The notes under the pieces: generated by a model
Told to the model about the DNA's origin: nothing
Seen by the model: the letters and a program-made list of their open reading frames with translations, nothing else
The model's database searches: none
Source: JBGQBN01 sp041494805
Lineage (GTDB): Bacteria; Acidobacteriota; Terriglobia; Terriglobales; Acidobacteriaceae
Length of the DNA: 6,122 nt
Assembly (NCBI GenBank): GCA_041494805.1
Contig: JBGQBN010000100.1
Location: forward strand, 1 to 6,122
Direction: 5' to 3'
Position numbers and translations under genes: made by a program
In this document: in pieces, positions 5,060 to 6,122 of the stretch
Layout: every line of letters starts with the position of its first letter
How positions within the stretch are numbered: position 1 is the first letter of the stretch

Positions 5060-5073
5060 TAACTATAGTTAAT
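5058..5073. promoter_or_regulatory. Probable MntR operator upstream of mntH (perfect 16-bp palindrome)
   Basis: ATTAACTATAGTTAAT is a perfect 16-bp palindrome in the 66-bp gap between mntR and mntH. Its first base is the last base of the mntR stop codon. The core TTAACTATAGTTAA recurs with one change upstream of mntR. The length and symmetry suit a DtxR/MntR dimer, and the position over the -10 and start region fits repression of the transporter when manganese is plentiful. Confidence 0.8.
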
Positions 5074-5124
5074 ATGGTGTTGTGTACGCTAGTTGACTTG
5101 TTCTTGTCCTAAGCCAAACTGCAG

Positions 5125-6122
5125 ATGAGAAGCACAAACGGGCCAACCCATATCAACGCGCCGGCCGCCGAGGCTCAACCTGGCGGCCACTTATCGTTGG
5201 AAGGCGTCCACAGCTCCGTCGAGGTGCCCCACCACCAGGCGGGATTTTGGGAGCAGTGGCGAGCTTTCGTCGGTCCGGCGATTCTGGTCAGCGTCGGCTA
5301 CATGGATCCCGGCAACTGGGGGACAGACCTCCAGGCCGGCGCCCAGTACAAGTACGGACTCTTGTGGGTAGTTGGGCTAGCCAGCCTGATGGCCATCTTC
5401 ATGCAAGTGATTTCCGCCCGCTTGGGCGTGGTAACCGGGAAAGACCTCGCGCAATGCTGCCGTGATTGGTACCCCCAATGGACACGCTGGCCCAACTGGC
5501 TGATGAGCGAAGTGGCTATTGGCGCCTGCGACCTGGCGGAGGTGCTGGGCAGCGCCGTTGCCCTCAACTTGCTGTTCCATATTCCGCTTCTATGGGCGGT
5601 CATCATCACCGGCTTGGACGTGCTGCTGCTCCTGGCTCTGCAACGGTTTGGGATGCGCACCATCGAGGCCGTTGTTCTATTGCTGATCGCGACCATTGGG
5701 GTTTGCTACTTCATCGAGATTTTCATTCTCCCGCAGACCCAACCCAGCTTTCTGGAAATGGGACGGGCCCTGGTTACGCCGCACTTTCGTCAATCGGGGA
5801 TGTTATACGTCGCCATCGGTATCATCGGCGCGACCGTGATGCCTCACAACCTGTATCTGCATTCGGCCCTGGTCCAGAGCCGCAAGCTGCAAAAGGACGC
5901 GCCCTCCGTTCGGCGCGCGCTGCACTTCAACACCATCGACTCAGTCGTGGCCCTTACCGTCGCCTTCTTTGTCAACGCGGCGATTCTGGTGCTGGCGGCG
6001 ATGGTGTTCTTTGGGAAGGATAGCGTGACCGTGCCGGGTGGGCAGGTGGTCAGGTTCGGCGCCGACAGTGATTGGATTCGGGTCGCTCATTTGACGCTGG
6101 CACCGTTGTTAGGGACGGCTGC
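5125..6122 (+). CDS. mntH: NRAMP-family divalent metal (Mn2+) transporter, 3' truncated by window
   Basis: This is a proton-coupled inner-membrane importer for Mn2+ and related divalent metals. The frame is open from the ATG at 5125 to the window end (332 codons plus two bases), with an in-frame TAA at 5110-5112 fixing the upstream limit. A hydrophilic N-terminal tail of about 48 residues precedes TM1, GPAILVSVGYMDPGNW, which carries the metal-binding DPGN motif (Asp61, Asn64). TM6 contains IGATVMPHNLYLHSALVQSR with Ala236, Met239 and His241 in the positions of the known A-x-x-M metal-site motif. The methionine favours transition metals over Mg2+. NRAMP proteins are usually 400-450 residues, so roughly the last quarter is missing. 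No Shine-Dalgarno is evident before the start. A regulator of matching specificity lies directly upstream. NRAMP identity is certain; manganese rather than iron is inferred from that neighbour. Confidence 0.93.
   Translation, partial: MRSTNGPTHINAPAAEAQPGGHLSLEGVHSSVEVPHHQAGFWEQWRAFVGPAILVSVGYMDPGNWGTDLQAGAQYKYGLLWVVGLASLMAIFMQVISARLGVVTGKDLAQCCRDWYPQWTRWPNWLMSEVAIGACDLAEVLGSAVALNLLFHIPLLWAVIITGLDVLLLLALQRFGMRTIEAVVLLLIATIGVCYFIEIFILPQTQPSFLEMGRALVTPHFRQSGMLYVAIGIIGATVMPHNLYLHSALVQSRKLQKDAPSVRRALHFNTIDSVVALTVAFFVNAAILVLAAMVFFGKDSVTVPGGQVVRFGADSDWIRVAHLTLAPLLGTA

Noticed and set aside
5298..5696. Minus-strand 132-residue frame within mntH
   Set aside because: Antisense shadow of the transporter with low-complexity Ser/Arg/Thr composition and no motif.
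5466..6023. Plus-strand 185-residue frame within mntH
   Set aside because: It is out of frame with the NRAMP frame, which carries DPGN and MPHN motifs and stays open from 5125 to the window end.

Overview
The window is a GC-rich bacterial chromosome segment with ordinary, compact gene spacing. No mobile element, CRISPR array, rRNA or tRNA is visible. The best guess for the source is an Acidobacteriota member. This is inferred from the style of the proteins and from intergenic repeats of a kind I associate with that phylum (heptanucleotide arrays and a dispersed element beginning TGTCATCCTGAGCG). No marker gene here proves the phylum.

Layout from left to right: (1) 2-820, plus strand: the C-terminal part of the transcription-repair coupling factor Mfd, cut by the window edge. 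(2) 944-1822, plus: galU, UTP-glucose-1-phosphate uridylyltransferase, preceded by a 7-bp tandem array and an inverted repeat touching its start codon. (3) 1864-4007, minus: a small purine gene group in the order purD, a 64-residue two-helix membrane protein, purE. It converges on galU with only 41 bp between the stop codons. (4) 4008-4389: the longest gene-free stretch, divergent between purD and the metal regulator. It holds promoters, a strong hairpin inside a dispersed repeat, and further inverted repeats. (5) 4390-5058, plus: a DtxR/MntR-family metal-dependent repressor with manganese-type ligands. (6) 5125-6122, plus: an NRAMP-family Mn2+/H+ transporter (mntH), truncated by the window end; it has no stop codon in the window.

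The genes form three functional units. PurD and PurE act in de novo IMP synthesis. GalU makes UDP-glucose for envelope glycans. The regulator and NRAMP transporter form a manganese homeostasis pair: nearly the same palindrome (TTAACTATAGTTAA) lies at the promoter of the regulator (one mismatch) and at the promoter of the transporter (perfect 16 bp). This suggests that the metal-loaded repressor controls both itself and uptake.

The most unusual features lie between the genes. Three different 7-bp-period arrays sit directly against gene ends (galU start, purE stop, purD stop), and two copies of a dispersed element occur, one apparently carrying an inserted 13-bp-stem hairpin. I found no clear sign of a wholly new multi-gene system.
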